From positions 2,108,001 to 2,172,000 of the forward strand of contig LR025083.1 in assembly GCA_900380265.1 (NCBI GenBank): 64,000 nt of DNA, read 5' to 3'. The notes beneath the pieces are model-generated. The model was not told the DNA's origin, did not search any database, and saw nothing but the letters and a program-made list of their open reading frames with translations. Positions within the stretch are counted from its first letter, which is position 1, and every line of letters starts with the position of its first letter. Source of the stretch: Serratia symbiotica (GTDB lineage: Bacteria > Pseudomonadota > Gammaproteobacteria > Enterobacterales > Enterobacteriaceae). Below, one piece after another: positions 24,396-37,958 of this stretch. The position numbers and the translations under genes were made by a program.

Positions 24396-24555
24396 TAAAA
24401 GCGAAATCTAGTTTATAGTAGTGATCCCTACCTAGTGCTAGTCTTCCATATATTAATATATCTATTAACATTTAACAAATATTAGATTTGTATGAATTTG
24501 AATTTGATTATTAAACAAGTAATTTTCTTCTGCTCAGTTACCCCTTTTCTCAAAA

Positions 24556-24573
24556 CGCTTATCCTGATAAGCG
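24556..24573. repeat. Hairpin, 8-bp arms
   Basis: CGCTTATC CT GATAAGCG. Perfect. Confidence 0.7.
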
Positions 24574-25068
24574 GTTGAAGATCTTTATTTTATAGTTTAG
24601 ATGCTATTATATATTTGTACTAACACCTGTACCTCCTAATACGACTATTATCAATAAAAAATATATTGGCTAATAAATAAATATAATTTAGCATACATGA
24701 TACATATCGAAAGTACTAACCAGCAGACAGTAACACCATGCTTTTATATTCTACAAATATACAAATAGCGTGTCTATATGTTTTACTTCTTTACCATAAT
24801 CTTTTCTATTTAGTCCAATGATAGAATGCTGGCTACTGTTTATTAATGTTTTATTAAAACTGTTCGATTTATTTCGCATATTGTTTATAAAATATGCCAG
24901 TCCTTATTTATTAAGGTGCTCGCCGGTAATACATGTATAAAGAAGGTCGGGGAACTGCATTGGAGACCTTATTTTATTACTGATAGCAAGTTTAAAACCA
25001 CCTGAATTTGCTCAATCATAAAAACGATAAAGCACCTTAGCCACCCAAGCTGCTAGTAACCTAGCACT

Positions 25069-25087
25069 AGTTGGATTGAATCCAACT
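25069..25087. repeat. Hairpin, 9-bp arms
   Basis: AGTTGGATT G AATCCAACT. The same core palindrome occurs at 10,940-10,956. Confidence 0.7.
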
Positions 25088-25330
25088 TCAACTTCCCTAT
25101 TCATATATCCCTAATAGTTATGCTCGAACAACATAAATTATTATATAGTATGGGAGCGTTAACCATAATATTATTATATCCGGCACCGCCGATTATTTTT
25201 AAATCTCTAAAATTAAAGATTTCATCTGAACAGATTTATTTCCTGAACAGAGATCACAATTCGTATGCCGCCCAATAAACATTTAATGTAATCTCTTTCC
25301 ATAAGAGAAATTACTTTTTTAACATTGATA

Positions 25331-25346
25331 TAGTCATTAATGACTA
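25331..25346. repeat. 16-bp perfect palindrome
   Basis: TAGTCATT AATGACTA without spacer. Confidence 0.65.
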
Positions 25347-26505
25347 ACTTCATTTATAGCAGCTTACCATCAATACATATTTCTTTCGAAGAGATATTCG
25401 AAACCGATAAAACTAGTAACAGTGCAACCTATTTTATTCAGTATCTCAACATCTCCATTGATCAGCTATTTAGCGATTTTTATAGTTAAAACGTCTTAGT
25501 GCATTTCCCACCTACGCTACGCTTTTAGATCAATGGCGTTAAATAAGCTGCAAACCTTCAAGGGAAATCCAGATAAGAAGAAACAAAGCCACTTCAGAAG
25601 AATAATATATCATAGAGTCCCTACTTGCCTAACATTATTTCATATTAAACGCCAAAAGTAATCTTGGACTGCACTATATCTACAAACAAGATAGATTAAA
25701 GCACACTTTCGTTAAATTTAACCATATACTTTCCGTTAGCTTCAATTAGGATTCAGTAAATACATTTATGTTTATTCGTAAATGATTAATCTATTTGTAC
25801 ATCACAGATCATACCAAGTAATAGACATTACTATCACACCTCATCCATATACTGTATTACACTTTTATCATATTTTCAAAATTAATCTGAAAATTTAGCA
25901 GCCCTAAAAATTCACAAAAATAACATTACAAACGGAATTTGACTCTAATCTTCTCTCATCAAATAAATTTTGTAAATATGCATACACAACATGGACAGAT
26001 AGACAACGCTAAATAATTAGATCTTATACCACCTCTATCTTACCTGTAAACCTAAATACTTCCTTGTTGTATCTCCTTCCCGTTTTCCTATCCTAAATAT
26101 TTTGCATTCCCTTCTGGCACCTAACCTATGGATTTTGTAAAGTAGGCGGCGAGCGTATTACTTTCATTTTTAGTATTTCCTCCTCTTTCCCGGATTTTAA
26201 ATAACATTTAACGCTTCTTAATTCCTCATAAGACAAAGCCTAAACACATACAAAACTGCACTTCCTACCTTAATATGTTACACAAATAAGCAGATGTTAG
26301 GATAAAAACCCCTCTTAATTCATAAGAATGATACCTGATTACGATAAGACAGTCATGCATATGCCTGAACGAATTTTGGCGGTTCACTCAGATGCTCATG
26401 TAATATTATACTTAAACCGGTATAGCACTACGGGTGAAAATCGTGACGCAACCTTTCCAGCATAGCAAGTCGTTTCTAATAGGTTGAATTGATTTAAGTT
26501 CTAGA

Positions 26506-26523
26506 AAAGGCTCGGGAGCCTTT
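26506..26523. terminator. Terminator-like hairpin core without U-tract
   Basis: AAAGGCTC GG GAGCCTTT is an 8-bp symmetric GC-rich core with A-rich left and T-ending right arms, like many enterobacterial terminators. The tail after it (AAGGCGG) is not T-rich, so it is either decayed or not a terminator. Confidence 0.3.
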
Positions 26524-26873
26524 AAGGCGGGGATAGTATCCCATTTCGTGCATCATTAAGATAAAATATTGTCATTTCTATTTCCTATACTTTTAGGTGC
26601 TTTCCAATATTCGCCTATATAAGCTTGCGCAACGCATCCCGAAGCACATTCCTTTCATGATCTGTATAGACGCTTATTTTAGATGACAGTATTCTCTGTT
26701 TATAAAATCTCACTTTAGTGCAGTTCCCAAGCACTAATTTTAAAATAAAATTAACGATTTTTCTACTATCTATATTTTTGCTGATAATGGATTATCAAAA
26801 GCAAAGGAGCTTTACTTAAATACCGTTAAGACTCTTCCAGATATCTAGGCACGTCCCCTGTCATGTTCGCCAG

Positions 26874-26908
26874 AATATTCATCCAACTAATTGAATGAAT
26901 ATTTTTAT
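26874..26908 (+). terminator. Terminator-like quasi-palindrome
   Basis: AATATTCAT / ATGAATATT (9 bp) continues past one C-A mismatch through three more pairs to the loop CTAA. It is followed by a run of T. The structure could terminate + strand transcription, but no gene is nearby and the stem is AT-rich. Confidence 0.3.
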
Positions 26909-27309
26909 ATAAATAACAACCAGCATCATGGAATTGCAGCATGCATCCTTTCTTCCTTCTTGCACTCTTAATACTCATCAGCCTAGCTAAAACAGTTAAA
27001 CAACTGATTCAAGTTGAACTTCTATAAATAGTTCAGCGCCATCATTAGTGAGTTATTTTAGACCGGACATATTCCGTGCTTTTTAGGGCGACCCCAATGA
27101 TTAAATCAATACCTTTTCTCACAAATGTAAATGAGATTATTATCCGAGTCTCATCCCACCACACCATTTTCCATAGTTATTTAGATTCCATTTTTATCGA
27201 GTGACATTCGATTACACTTTCTGCTCTCACCAAATATTGAATAATAATATAAATGATTTTCGCATTGATTTATCATCCGTCTGAATACATAGTTATTAAA
27301 ATAAACTGC

Positions 27310-27329
27310 TTCTCTCTAGGTAGAGAGAA
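27310..27329. repeat. Hairpin, 9-bp arms
   Basis: TTCTCTCTA GG TAGAGAGAA. Perfect. Confidence 0.7.
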
Positions 27330-28551
27330 TGCCATTGGAATACTAATAAAGTGTTAATCTTAAATTCATATATTTATCGTTAACGATCATCAATCAGGTG
27401 TTAGTATTCTGTAATTTATAAAAATCGGTTTGTGATTTACAAAATCTGTATTCAGTATTTTTTAAAACCTCTCTTTATAACTAGCTGTAATTAATAATAA
27501 AACACCCATGTCGACTTTATCGACAGGCCTAAGATATTTATATCCAATATTCTATAATTGAACGGTGCAGATAGAGAACAAGTAGTATTAAAGATTGACG
27601 CCACTCCTGAGATGTAAAATATTTATAGTTAATATAGATCTTGGTACTGTTGATTTCACCAACAACCGCTTATACATTACTAGGCCTATTTCAATAAACC
27701 ATCAATAACAGTATCACTAATAAATGCCAGTGCAGATGACAGCCTAGGTGTCAAGTGAACACCTCCCATTTACCTCGTCTATAATCTCAATGCACTTAAG
27801 TGCAATTAAGAGATAAAGCTAATATCTACCTTATAGACATACCGGCCATATAATTAACTGTCATATCAAATAATATTTACACAGTAAAAAGTATGGATCT
27901 ATTCCACACCTCTGAAACAAAATGATTGATACCTCATAAATTCCTCACGGCCTTGAACACTAATCTTGCTCGAGTGTAAGAGAGTATCTCTCGCGAGCAC
28001 TAGTGTCGCACTCACACAGCTAGAGTCTTTCTCAGTCACTTTCGTAGTAGAAATAGGTGCTGTCTTCTAGCAACCGAGCTAATATTACGGGTATTGATAT
28101 CGTTCAGTATCATCACATCACCATGTAGGTATCATTCTGCATTTAAATCTATTTAAAGCTTTTAATCTCGGAATTCTTCTCCTTTCATGTCAGATCGATA
28201 CTGACGTTTCTTCTAGACACTCAGCAGCAAAACGCAAGGCTTCAGTGCAAGTTTGAGGGATGGTATATTCAAGAGTAATCTCTATCATTGCAATTCTTTG
28301 TAGCGCTTTATAAACCGAACACTGTAATCAATATGTAGCCTAATGAATCAACAGGTTGTTTGGTCAAACTCAAATAAATAGAGCGCCAGAAAATGGCAAA
28401 GACTGTTTAAATAAATGTAGAAGTATTAGCTTGCTTTATACAACTGTTTAAATAACCCTCTAATATCATGGTTGCATCTGGATGGTGTTTATATCAATGA
28501 TGTAATCTCACGGCTGGTAATAGTTAAAATCTTAAAATGATAATATTTATG

Positions 28552-28577
28552 TGAGGTAATACCTCATGCAGTGCATG
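28552..28577. repeat. Two overlapping palindromes
   Basis: TGAGGTA A TACCTCA (28552-28566) overlaps CATGCA G TGCATG (28565-28577) by two bases. Confidence 0.65.
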
Positions 28578-30089
28578 TATGAATGGAAATAGCACTTCTC
28601 TATATTGCCGGCAATCAATTACTAAATCAGCCTATATTTATTTACTAACAGGCGCCATAGTAGATAGGGCAAGGTCTAAAGCCCATAAAACCCATATAAG
28701 TCACAATATTAGGTCTAGTTAATTTGACAAAACCGCGCTCCTTGTTTAAAATACACAGAAAAAGAAATTACATTCTATAGTTGAACGCTGTACGGTCAAA
28801 AGAATAAATAATAGTTGTAAGTAGAACTATACACTGATGCATAAGCTATGGTTCTATGTGATCACACTCAAGAATCTCCATGCTTTAAACACTGGCACTT
28901 TTACACCAGCAAAATAGGGAATGCATCAACCGTCTTTAGTACCTCTCTCATATCAACCTTAAATATCCAGCTAATATAACGTCTCATTAAAATACAGAGA
29001 CGAAACTTATGCACCTCATCCAATTATAACCCTTTTGCATCAGTTTTTTATTTCATCACATATTAACACCACCGCATTAAATGTAAGAATGTCTCTTACT
29101 ATTATAAAAAGTACCTGTAAACGTAACACGAAACTCTAGGTCTCATAGAGACAACCCAGGTGGTACCCTAATGCACTCTGCGCCGTCAAGATTAATATCG
29201 GATAATATCTGGATGGGTAATGCTATCAGGTAAATCCAATAGCAAGCGTTATAACTCGCTATCTAACCGACTATTAATATCTAGCCGAGATCTCTACCAT
29301 AGCCAACCATGCTCTCGTCTTGATATTGTTGAGACTTACTTAGCGAGAGATCAATCCTAGCACCGAATTTTATGAATAAAGTTCTCTACAACTTATAGCC
29401 TCATTTTCCTCATTACGATTGCTCGGTTAGCAATTGCTTCAAAGAGTAGAAACCCAAGACTTAAATGGTATTTAACATCTTGAAATACGTTAAAACAGCT
29501 ATAAGCTGCTGCTTCACTACAAGAGCAGCGTACGACTATTTATTTATACGTTCGAGACCATACGCATCCGCTTGGGCCTCGACTCAGCACACGCTTAAGG
29601 GCGTGAAAAACTTTCGAATGAAAGATCTAATATATACTCATAAGGGAAGCTTCTGACATAAACTCGAAACTAAATCTAAAAAATAGACGTACGAATAACT
29701 ATCAGGCAAGTTAAGGGCAGGTTGTTATAAGTCTCATGAAGAGTATTTCTCAAAATAATCATCTTGTATATGTAGTACAACACAATACTTACTATAAGAC
29801 ATAGACTTTCTATATACCAAACATCGCTTTCCATACCACCTGACCATATTCATTCAGAGTATAAACCATTGATTAATTCAAGTTAAATTTATTTGGGAAG
29901 AACTTACGATCGATATCATATCTGCCACCACAGAATCTGTGTTTATAATCTATACCAAAAACCTACTAATCCATACAAACTATAAATAGTAATTTCCGAA
30001 TAACTTTTATATTTATCTTAATGTACTTGAGTATTTAAAATTATTTATAGAAGTAAAGACTAATTTAGTGGTGCTTGCGACTTTCACTT

Positions 30090-30105
30090 TGTAAATATAT
30101 TTACA
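30090..30105. repeat. 16-bp perfect palindrome
   Basis: TGTAAATA TATTTACA without spacer. Confidence 0.65.
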
Positions 30106-31768
30106 TTTCGTGTTTCTTGTCCTAGCCAACTATATATAATTACCAAACAGTTCGTTTATATGTTTCCAAACGGTTTGCCGCTAAATAAACAAAATCTGTT
30201 AGCGACAGTACTGGTTTAAAAGTGTGGATAATCGAGCACATCCCACTTTTCTACTTGTAGCATGTAAATGCTCAAGCCTAGTGTTGAATAACTATAAAAA
30301 CCTGATCGAAATACTAAGTTAATGCCAATTATCGCAACGGCATAGCTTGACGAAAGCTAGACACCGTCTTCTACGCATACTAGAATCGCTAATAGCAATG
30401 AAGGGTACAAATAACTCTCACAATACTGTAATACAGTAGATGCCGGTAAGTAAACAACAGGTTGGTTGATGCCATGAAAATCAAGTATGTAAGCTGATAC
30501 CGATACTCATCGGTCATGTGACCTAGCACACAATATCATTTATGCAAATTTTACCTTGATTTGATTTCTGTAATACCTATTACTTTATACGGCCAGCGAC
30601 AAAGGTCGCTATCCGGCTGCCAGGAATTCAACATTCATCAAATAAAGACTTTCGCGGCCATCTGCTTCCTATTTGTGCAGACGCAGGCAGGTCAACATCA
30701 GCTAGGTATCCTTCAAAAGATAATTATCAAGGGAATACCCGTAAGATCGCTCAGGATCTTTTCTGGTAAGAACAAGCGATAATCCCCATTAATCAGGTAT
30801 ACTATCCAGGTAGTCTAAGCGCGCTTCTCCTCTCTTAGTTATAATTAGACTAATACATCACAGGTCTCTACGTATAGTACAGTACTACGCTTGGCATTCA
30901 ATGCAAGATTACAAACCGCTAGCGCAAGAATAATGTTCTAGCCATTTTATGTTGGCATGATGCCCTTAACCCGCGTCATGGCACAGCATCTAATATATAT
31001 TATGAGATTCTTTATGCCTTCGTACCGAGGTCTTCAACATCGAAGGAATAACCAGCAGAACATATAGCCTAACCTGATAGTGTTAATGTAGAAAACACTA
31101 CTTCTGTCACTGCTAGATTTTATGATCACTGATCAATAGCGTACTGTATATCATTAAAAACCATTCCTCTCTCAGCGTACCTATAAAGCACAAACAACGG
31201 CCATACATACAGGAACATCGCCTAGTAGTTGAAACACGAGAACTGAAACCACCTATGTCTATTGAATGAGTTCACTGGAACAGCTGAAGAATAGTCCACA
31301 CAGTTAGCTGAATGCTCAGAAATCAAAAGTCCTGGCAAAGCTCTGACAAACATATTAGTAGGCTCCTGCACAATCTCAACGAGACTATCACCAACCCTGA
31401 GGTCGTCTCGCTATAGCAGGCACGACGATAAAGTACTAATTGTTAATGTTTTGGTCAAGGTAATTTGCACGGTGATAGGCTGGCAACCGAATTTGGTTCT
31501 AAGCTTTACCAGCGTATCTAGATGATGCCCATAGATCTGAAAATGATACAAAGTAAAAATTACTTAGAGCTTTCGGGGAAAGCGATAGATCACGTAGCCG
31601 ATATTCAGTTATGGAAACACACATGTTACCCGGTGCACCACATAAACTCTACTTGAAGGGATAGTCATTAGCTTCTCGCCCAAGCTACGAAAAACGGTCT
31701 TGAGGCTGTGTGAATTGAATAGATCCCTCCGATAACCGGGGAGTTACAAGCCAATACTACTCAGTACT

Positions 31769-31800
31769 ATACGCTGGTAACAGGATACCAATCAGCGTAT
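31769..31800. repeat. Hairpin, 8-bp stem
   Basis: ATACGCTG / CAGCGTAT across 16 nt, with a small inner GGTA/TACC pairing. Confidence 0.65.
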
Positions 31801-31869
31801 CTAATTATTAACACCCACTGCCTTACCGCGTAAGCTAACCAATAAAGCGGCTGCTATCGGGCAGGCCAC

Positions 31870-31892
31870 TTATCTTCTTATACTGAAGATAA
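31870..31892. repeat. Hairpin, 8-bp stem
   Basis: TTATCTTC / GAAGATAA, loop TTATACT. Perfect. Confidence 0.7.
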
Positions 31893-32457
31893 ATAAATAG
31901 ATTTTCGATAAGAGAGAAGAATATAGCTATGCTTATAGCGAATTAGAAACTTTGCAGGCGATGGCTTGAAACTTGAAAACTGGAAAATACTCACAGCGCT
32001 AATGCTAGCACCGCTAATACAGCCGCACTGCAGCCTTATACTGGGAGAGTGGACCGACTCTAATCAGACGCCAGGTGAGCCAACAGCTCTATTACGCAAA
32101 TAGTAATCGCTAGCGAAATGCCTAACAGGCATCTCTGAAATTGTCTAAATCTGAATATATGATAACTCTTCAATTAAAGAGTAATATCAATAGCTAAATA
32201 TAATAGCAATCTCTATCAAGAGGACAGAAAAAAGAACTAGGTATTCAAAAATCTATTGTACTTTTAGAGTACAACAGTACGAATAAATTATTATAAAACA
32301 CTCCAAGAGTACTGAGTTGAAGGAGAGTACAATAAAAAACAAAGCATAATGGTACTTATCAAAACGCCTAATTCATAATTGAGATAATGCATACATCATT
32401 ATTCTTATTAAATATTCTTTCCTATCTGGTGCTCATCCGCATTAAATGACAGGTAAA

Positions 32458-32477
32458 AGGCTGTCAGTAGACAGCCT
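32458..32477. repeat. Hairpin, 8-bp stem
   Basis: AGGCTGTC / GACAGCCT, loop AGTA. Partial further copies of the arm (GACAGG, CCTGTC) lie on both sides. Confidence 0.7.
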
Positions 32478-34641
32478 GTCAAGGCTATTAACGACACTAT
32501 TCGTTGGCAATAGTCTCTCTCAAAAGACATCTGCTATGATCTGTATCCCGAATAGATATTTATATTTCGCTTATAACATCTTACATAATTTAAGCAAAGA
32601 TAGCGCAAGACAAAAACTTTAAATCGTGAGACAGTGACCGATAAAAGAAACTCATTATATCAGTGTTATAAATAGGTTATTCACTTATACAGCACTCTAT
32701 ATTCATCATTCAGGTATAAACTATACTAATCAATTCTCACATTTATTGCCACTATTGCAATTAGAGACTGATCGTATTCATCTCTTTTAAATTTAAAGAT
32801 AACTCACTACCATAACCGTTATTTTAGATGCTCCAATATATACTAATTTACTTAATGACCAAAGTAATAGATGGGTTATAAACGCCGTTTCTTTGATTCT
32901 TTTTCTCATCCTTTAGGATAGTCGATTTATTGCCTTAACTTGCACAACAGCAGATGCTGCAGTAGCACTGATTTCTAAAATAATGCGCTTTGCATATGCT
33001 AGAACTGATTGCAATACCTATCGTCACACCTAGCACTCTAAACTGCTTCCATCTCTGCGCGGAAGAGTAAACCGTGGACACGGTACTGTCTTAAGTTATC
33101 GATTTTGAAGTTCTTTATTTTATATAGAAAGCTTGTTAATAACTTGAACGACAAACTGATTATAGTATCTAGATACACCCTCCTAACTTCTTCGGAACCA
33201 GACAACTTACTTTAAATTACTGAGTAATTATAACACACTCTTCCTGAGAATCCCTGATTCATTAATCAGCATAACTCTATTACTAATATCACCCTATGAA
33301 ATCTATATGTCAATAACGAACCTAGTACCAAGAGATCTACTAAAATTAAACTAATATTAAAGGAATGTTAACCTTCCAAATTGCTTCAGCATCCAAAGCA
33401 ACATTTCACCGTGCTACAACCTACGACATAGCGAAATCTACTGCGGCCCATCCTACATAGCGCATACAACCCCTCTAAAACTCCTGACCCCACCAATCTA
33501 CACAAACGCAAAGCTCTACCTATAGAAGATAGAAAAGGTGTTAAAATCTGATCACGTGGCTTTACGTAACGAGAAGAGACGTTTCAATAAAACCGATTCT
33601 CCATCAGCGTTAACGGCATGTGCTGAAATATATTTCTCGGAAAGCAACAACAAGCGATAGCAGTGATCGGGGGATTAATTACTCATTGTTTTATACACTC
33701 AATATTATTTGGGTTAGACTACTAAAGTAAGCAATTAGCGTTACAAAACGATGAATACATCTTGTCATTTACAAAGCTCAAGCTACTGGGTTTCTTCTTG
33801 CCTTAGTAAGTAGAATAATAAATAAAGATAAAACATATTGTAAACTTCTGTAAGGTAGTGCTTCTTAGCGTTTTCCATTTGACTTAACTTCTTGGTTTAG
33901 ATCAACAATCTCTAGGCAACCATCAACTATCTCTAGTAGGAAACGTGCCAGATTGATACCGTCTTCCAACTTCAGTCAGACGGACTGCGTGACCGGTAGC
34001 AGGTCATGATTATACTACCGGAGATAAAATAGTCTATTAGGCATATCCATGATATGCATTGAAGCACCGTTACTGATGCTGAAGACCGCGCATGACGTCC
34101 AAACTCGCTATTAGAGGTAGCGTTATCGTGATAATTTTTACATCAACTCCACTAGATTTATTAAGTCGATGCACTGCGTTTACTGAACCTTAGTGACCTA
34201 CCAGGGTTCAAACCTAAAGCTCCGGTGATAACTGGAATAAATAGAAGGTACTTGCGGCCTCTCATCCATTACACAGTAGTTGTATCACCCGTGCCCTACT
34301 CATAGAATTCCTAGAGCACCACTAATAGGCGATGAATTGATTAAGTAATCCACTGACATCTCGGATATTGAATGTATCCCTTATTGATAAATACACCAAG
34401 ACTTCTAGCAAATCTAAAGGCATCATCAACAAGATATTAGACGATAGCAAGCATATCCTACAGGCAAAAGACGCCTAATTATCTCTGTGAGCATAGCCTA
34501 GAACTTCACAGAATTTTTAACGAGGACCACGCAAGGCTGATAATAAGATCCTTTAACTTATTGTTTGCATTTAACAGATAACTGGAAACAGTATGGCTAA
34601 TCAGTTCCTTAAACTACCCGAGAGTCTTACGTTTCAAATCG

Positions 34642-34800
34642 ATGATATTCGACCTGTATAAATCAACCACACTAGTTATATGTCTGATGGTTCTGGCGGC
34701 TACAGGGTGTTTACAAAGTTGGCTATGGCAGCCTAACCGGAAAGACCCTTACGGCCGTATACAGAAGTCAGGTAACGATGACTGCCCAGTCAATGCCTAG
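34642..34800 (+). pseudogene. Lipoprotein-like N-terminal fragment
   Basis: A 52-codon open frame starts at ATG 34,642 and ends at TAG 34,798. Its N-terminus has the layout of a type II (lipoprotein) signal peptide: a lysine near residue 7, a hydrophobic core (TTLVICLMVLAATG) and a lipobox LAATGC. The mature part is short (LQSWLWQPNRKDPYGRI and about 13 more residues) before the stop. No ribosome binding site is obvious. I do not recognise the family. It is probably the surviving front end of a lost lipoprotein gene. Confidence 0.35.
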
Positions 34801-34898
34801 AAGCTAGAATAGTAAATTACTATACAGATCAAGTGTTCCTGACAATACTATGGGCGGGCCATATATACCAAACCGTTAATAACAAATAAACATGCAGC

Positions 34899-34940
34899 CA
34901 TCGCTATCCAAATGTCCCGTTGGATAGTTGGATAGCGATG
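34899..34940. repeat. Hairpin, 13-bp perfect stem, plus direct repeat
   Basis: CATCGCTATCCAA (34899-34911) is exactly complementary to TTGGATAGCGATG (34928-34940). The bases just before the right arm repeat part of it (TTGGATAG TTGGATAG), so the left arm can pair with two adjacent copies. No U-tract. Confidence 0.9.
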
Positions 34941-36396
34941 CTAACAGCATATATGTCTAAGCGTACTGTGCATATCTCCATGTCACTCACTGAAGAAATA
35001 ATTAAAGTATGTATGGCGCCGATGAAATCCGCTCTCTCCAGATTCCATTATTTTGCTCACCTCTACTTCCCATCATATGCACACACTAGAATAGCGCCCT
35101 GTAGTAGGCTCGTATACGCGTCTACTACAGATAATAATCACCATAGCTCATCAGTCTTAGTCCGCGGGGAAACGAACTGATCACCGCTTTTCGTAGAAAG
35201 CCAAAAACAACGGTCACTCAGCATGTGTGCCCCGGTTGTGCATGCTACGCAAGCTAAATAATGCATTATTGTCGCCTTCAATACCCCTGCGCAGTCAGCG
35301 AAATAGCTGAGAGTGATCAACGCCTATCTATTAGAGAATAATGCGGAGCAGTTGTTCGATTCCTAGATCCCTACAAAAGAAGCACGTTTGGCATGTCACC
35401 TATATACTTACTGCTGGCTGGGCAAAATCGAAGGGACAGTCTCAGGTATGCTCCCAGAGAGGAAAAATTACAATGCGCATCCTACTAACATGAAGCTCCT
35501 AGATAAAATGGAAACAACAAGGTTATCGTAATATACAAGCAGATTAAAAAAGCTAAAGAGTAATAAATAAGACCGTGCTACCCTTCAAAGAAGCAGGATT
35601 CACACTTGAAGTAGCCTATGTTGGCTCCAATCTTGCAGTAGGGTTCAACTGCTGGCGCCACTATAAACCTGCTGTCGCTACAAACCGCTTCTGAACCATT
35701 ATGTCTAACAGGTCGGGACCATGACTACAGGCATGAGCATAGGTGTTATTTCGTTAAAGCCAAAACGCCAGAACGAATACAATCAGTGTCATAAAAGCCG
35801 TAATAAAGACTACTGTTCTGCCTGTACTGCAACACCCGCTACCCGAGCTGACAATCATGTATGGGCCGATGATTATTCACGCGTTTGATGCTGAGACTCA
35901 AATTACACGATCAGCAGCGAACACTCCATTTCCACAACTATATCCATGAGTGATTTCGCTAAAGTCTCACTTGATCTGCTTCGACTCAGTTAATGCCTAT
36001 CTGAGCAAATACAATAGGATGGTAACAAAATAAGGGGGGTTGTTTATCGGGAAGCGGGAGCCGCATTCAAATCGTACGGCAGCTTCTCAAAGAGAATATC
36101 TCGTGAAGACTAAACAGGTTATCACCAATGTGATCACGTTGCATCGCAACTTATATTGTATCGCCTAGACCTTTGAGTTGTTTCAATTTTAGGAGTTCCT
36201 ACAAGGAAGACTGATTAGAAAGTCCTTGAAAGTAAGTTTATTCATTTCAGCGCGTCCTGTTATCCCCAACACTCACCAATAGGGTATCAAATTTCTGTAA
36301 TAGTTTACGGGGAATTAGAATATGGTTATTGACTGCTTGCTGACCGAGCATCGGAAGATGCTGATGTATTTTAATTCCTAAGCATAGGCCTGAAAA

Positions 36397-36413
36397 AGTG
36401 CGTTGCACGCACT
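36397..36413. repeat. Hairpin, 7-bp stem
   Basis: AGTGCGT / ACGCACT, loop TGC. Perfect. Confidence 0.65.
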
Positions 36414-37363
36414 ATGACTATTACCTTCACCAGTTCTAAACCTTTGAGTCTATTCCACTAGCGAATTGCCAACAATGCTGATAATCATGAAATGTACTCC
36501 GGAGACATTCTAGGAAGTAGAATGTTCAATTGGACTTAAACTACAGTTAACCAATTGCAGTCGCGATTAGAAACCAGGTCATACCAGATGATTACGACGA
36601 CATTGTATTTTTATAGCACCGGTAATTCGTCCAGTCAATTGACTATCAATGAAGCGTATGCGCGCTCTCACTACAGCTAAATAAGGCAATATTCGGGCTC
36701 TGAGAGCGTATTTACTGATATATAGAAACTTAGAAACCACATAGCCGGCATCTATTTAAGCCAAAACTAGCGATACTGAGACTCCTGTTTTCCATCCAGT
36801 CACCTTCGGTTAGCCCGAAGCAAGTTGTAGACGCAGCCGCCCGGGATTACACTACTTGCCAGAACTCTTTTCGATCCTGATAGATATACTGGCTACCATT
36901 AACAAGAGGTTGCCCTATACAGATCTTGAGTGTGCCCAGGCAGAATCGCTATCAATTGCACGGGAATGTACACGGCCGCTCGGTGCTAGTCTTGACCATT
37001 CGATAAGACACAACTTAATAAAAACCCCACTTATTCGACTACAAATGGCGTTGAGTTGTCGAAGATGTGACCCGAACTCTACACAAGAATTCATCATTGT
37101 CGCGTCCTGTAGTTCAGAGCGAGCTATGCCTTGTACTACTCTAACCGTACCTCTTTCATCACTCATCAGACCATGACTCGCCATCTTTTATGAAGATATA
37201 CGGACTACTTTTCGTATCGCTTAATATGAGTCTGCTATGAACGAAAAAGCATCTTAAGGCCTAAATCTGGCCCTAGTTTTCTATATGCTGATCCGGGAAC
37301 GTGGCAGGATTACCCAACACGGATGAAATGCAGCTAGATGCCTCACAGAACAGGACAGAATAC

Positions 37364-37386
37364 ACTTTCTGCAAGAAAGTTTCTTG
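37364..37386. repeat. Three alternating arms
   Basis: ACTTTCT GCA AGAAAGT (37364-37380) overlaps CAAGAAA G TTTCTTG (37372-37386). The middle arm is shared. Confidence 0.65.
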
Positions 37387-37958
37387 GTGGGAGACAGTGA
37401 AATAGACGACTATGCTCAGCGATTCTCTTCGCACGCGAGAACGGCCACGAATTACCTATCAATGCCCTCAGTAATCTCTATAAGAGATATACTATATCCG
37501 GTGTAGTAGACCACTATCAGATTATTCTCAAGCAACACTAGCGAAAAAGTTGATATAACCTTTACTTCCATAAATGGCTATGATTCCTCCAAAGGCGCAG
37601 CAGATTTCCCATTTAACACCCGGAAATAAAATACCCTGTTGTATTTCACTAACTTAGCCATAAAGCCCTATGTATTAGATTTGAAATTACTGGTTTACCT
37701 GCAAGACAAACCGGCACCTAAGACGTACTAAACAAGGCATTGCGTTAATTGTCAAGCAATGCTGCATCCCCTCATGCAATGCACCGGATCAGGCGATCTC
37801 CTGATTTACTTTAAAAGGTATCATGCTCACTTTGAGTTAAAAGGATCTGAAGGATCAGATAACACGCTTGCCTTCGTGGTAAGTGTTATGATCAAGATCA
37901 ATGTTCTCAATAAATCTATGTCAGTCTGGCACAATCGCTAACAGCTAGGAGGATCTTA

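Larger units (their letters stand above)
23112..31000. other. Gene desert, segment 3
   Basis: AT-rich decayed DNA with no recognisable gene. Open frames do not exceed about 80 codons and have no ribosome binding sites or family resemblance. The rightmost third is gradually richer in GC. Hairpins continue at high density. Confidence 0.8.

Noticed and set aside
36856-37184. Overlapping frames of 106 codons (+) and 89 codons (-).
   Set aside because: Neither resembles a known family; overlapping frames on both strands are typical of GC-richer decayed DNA.
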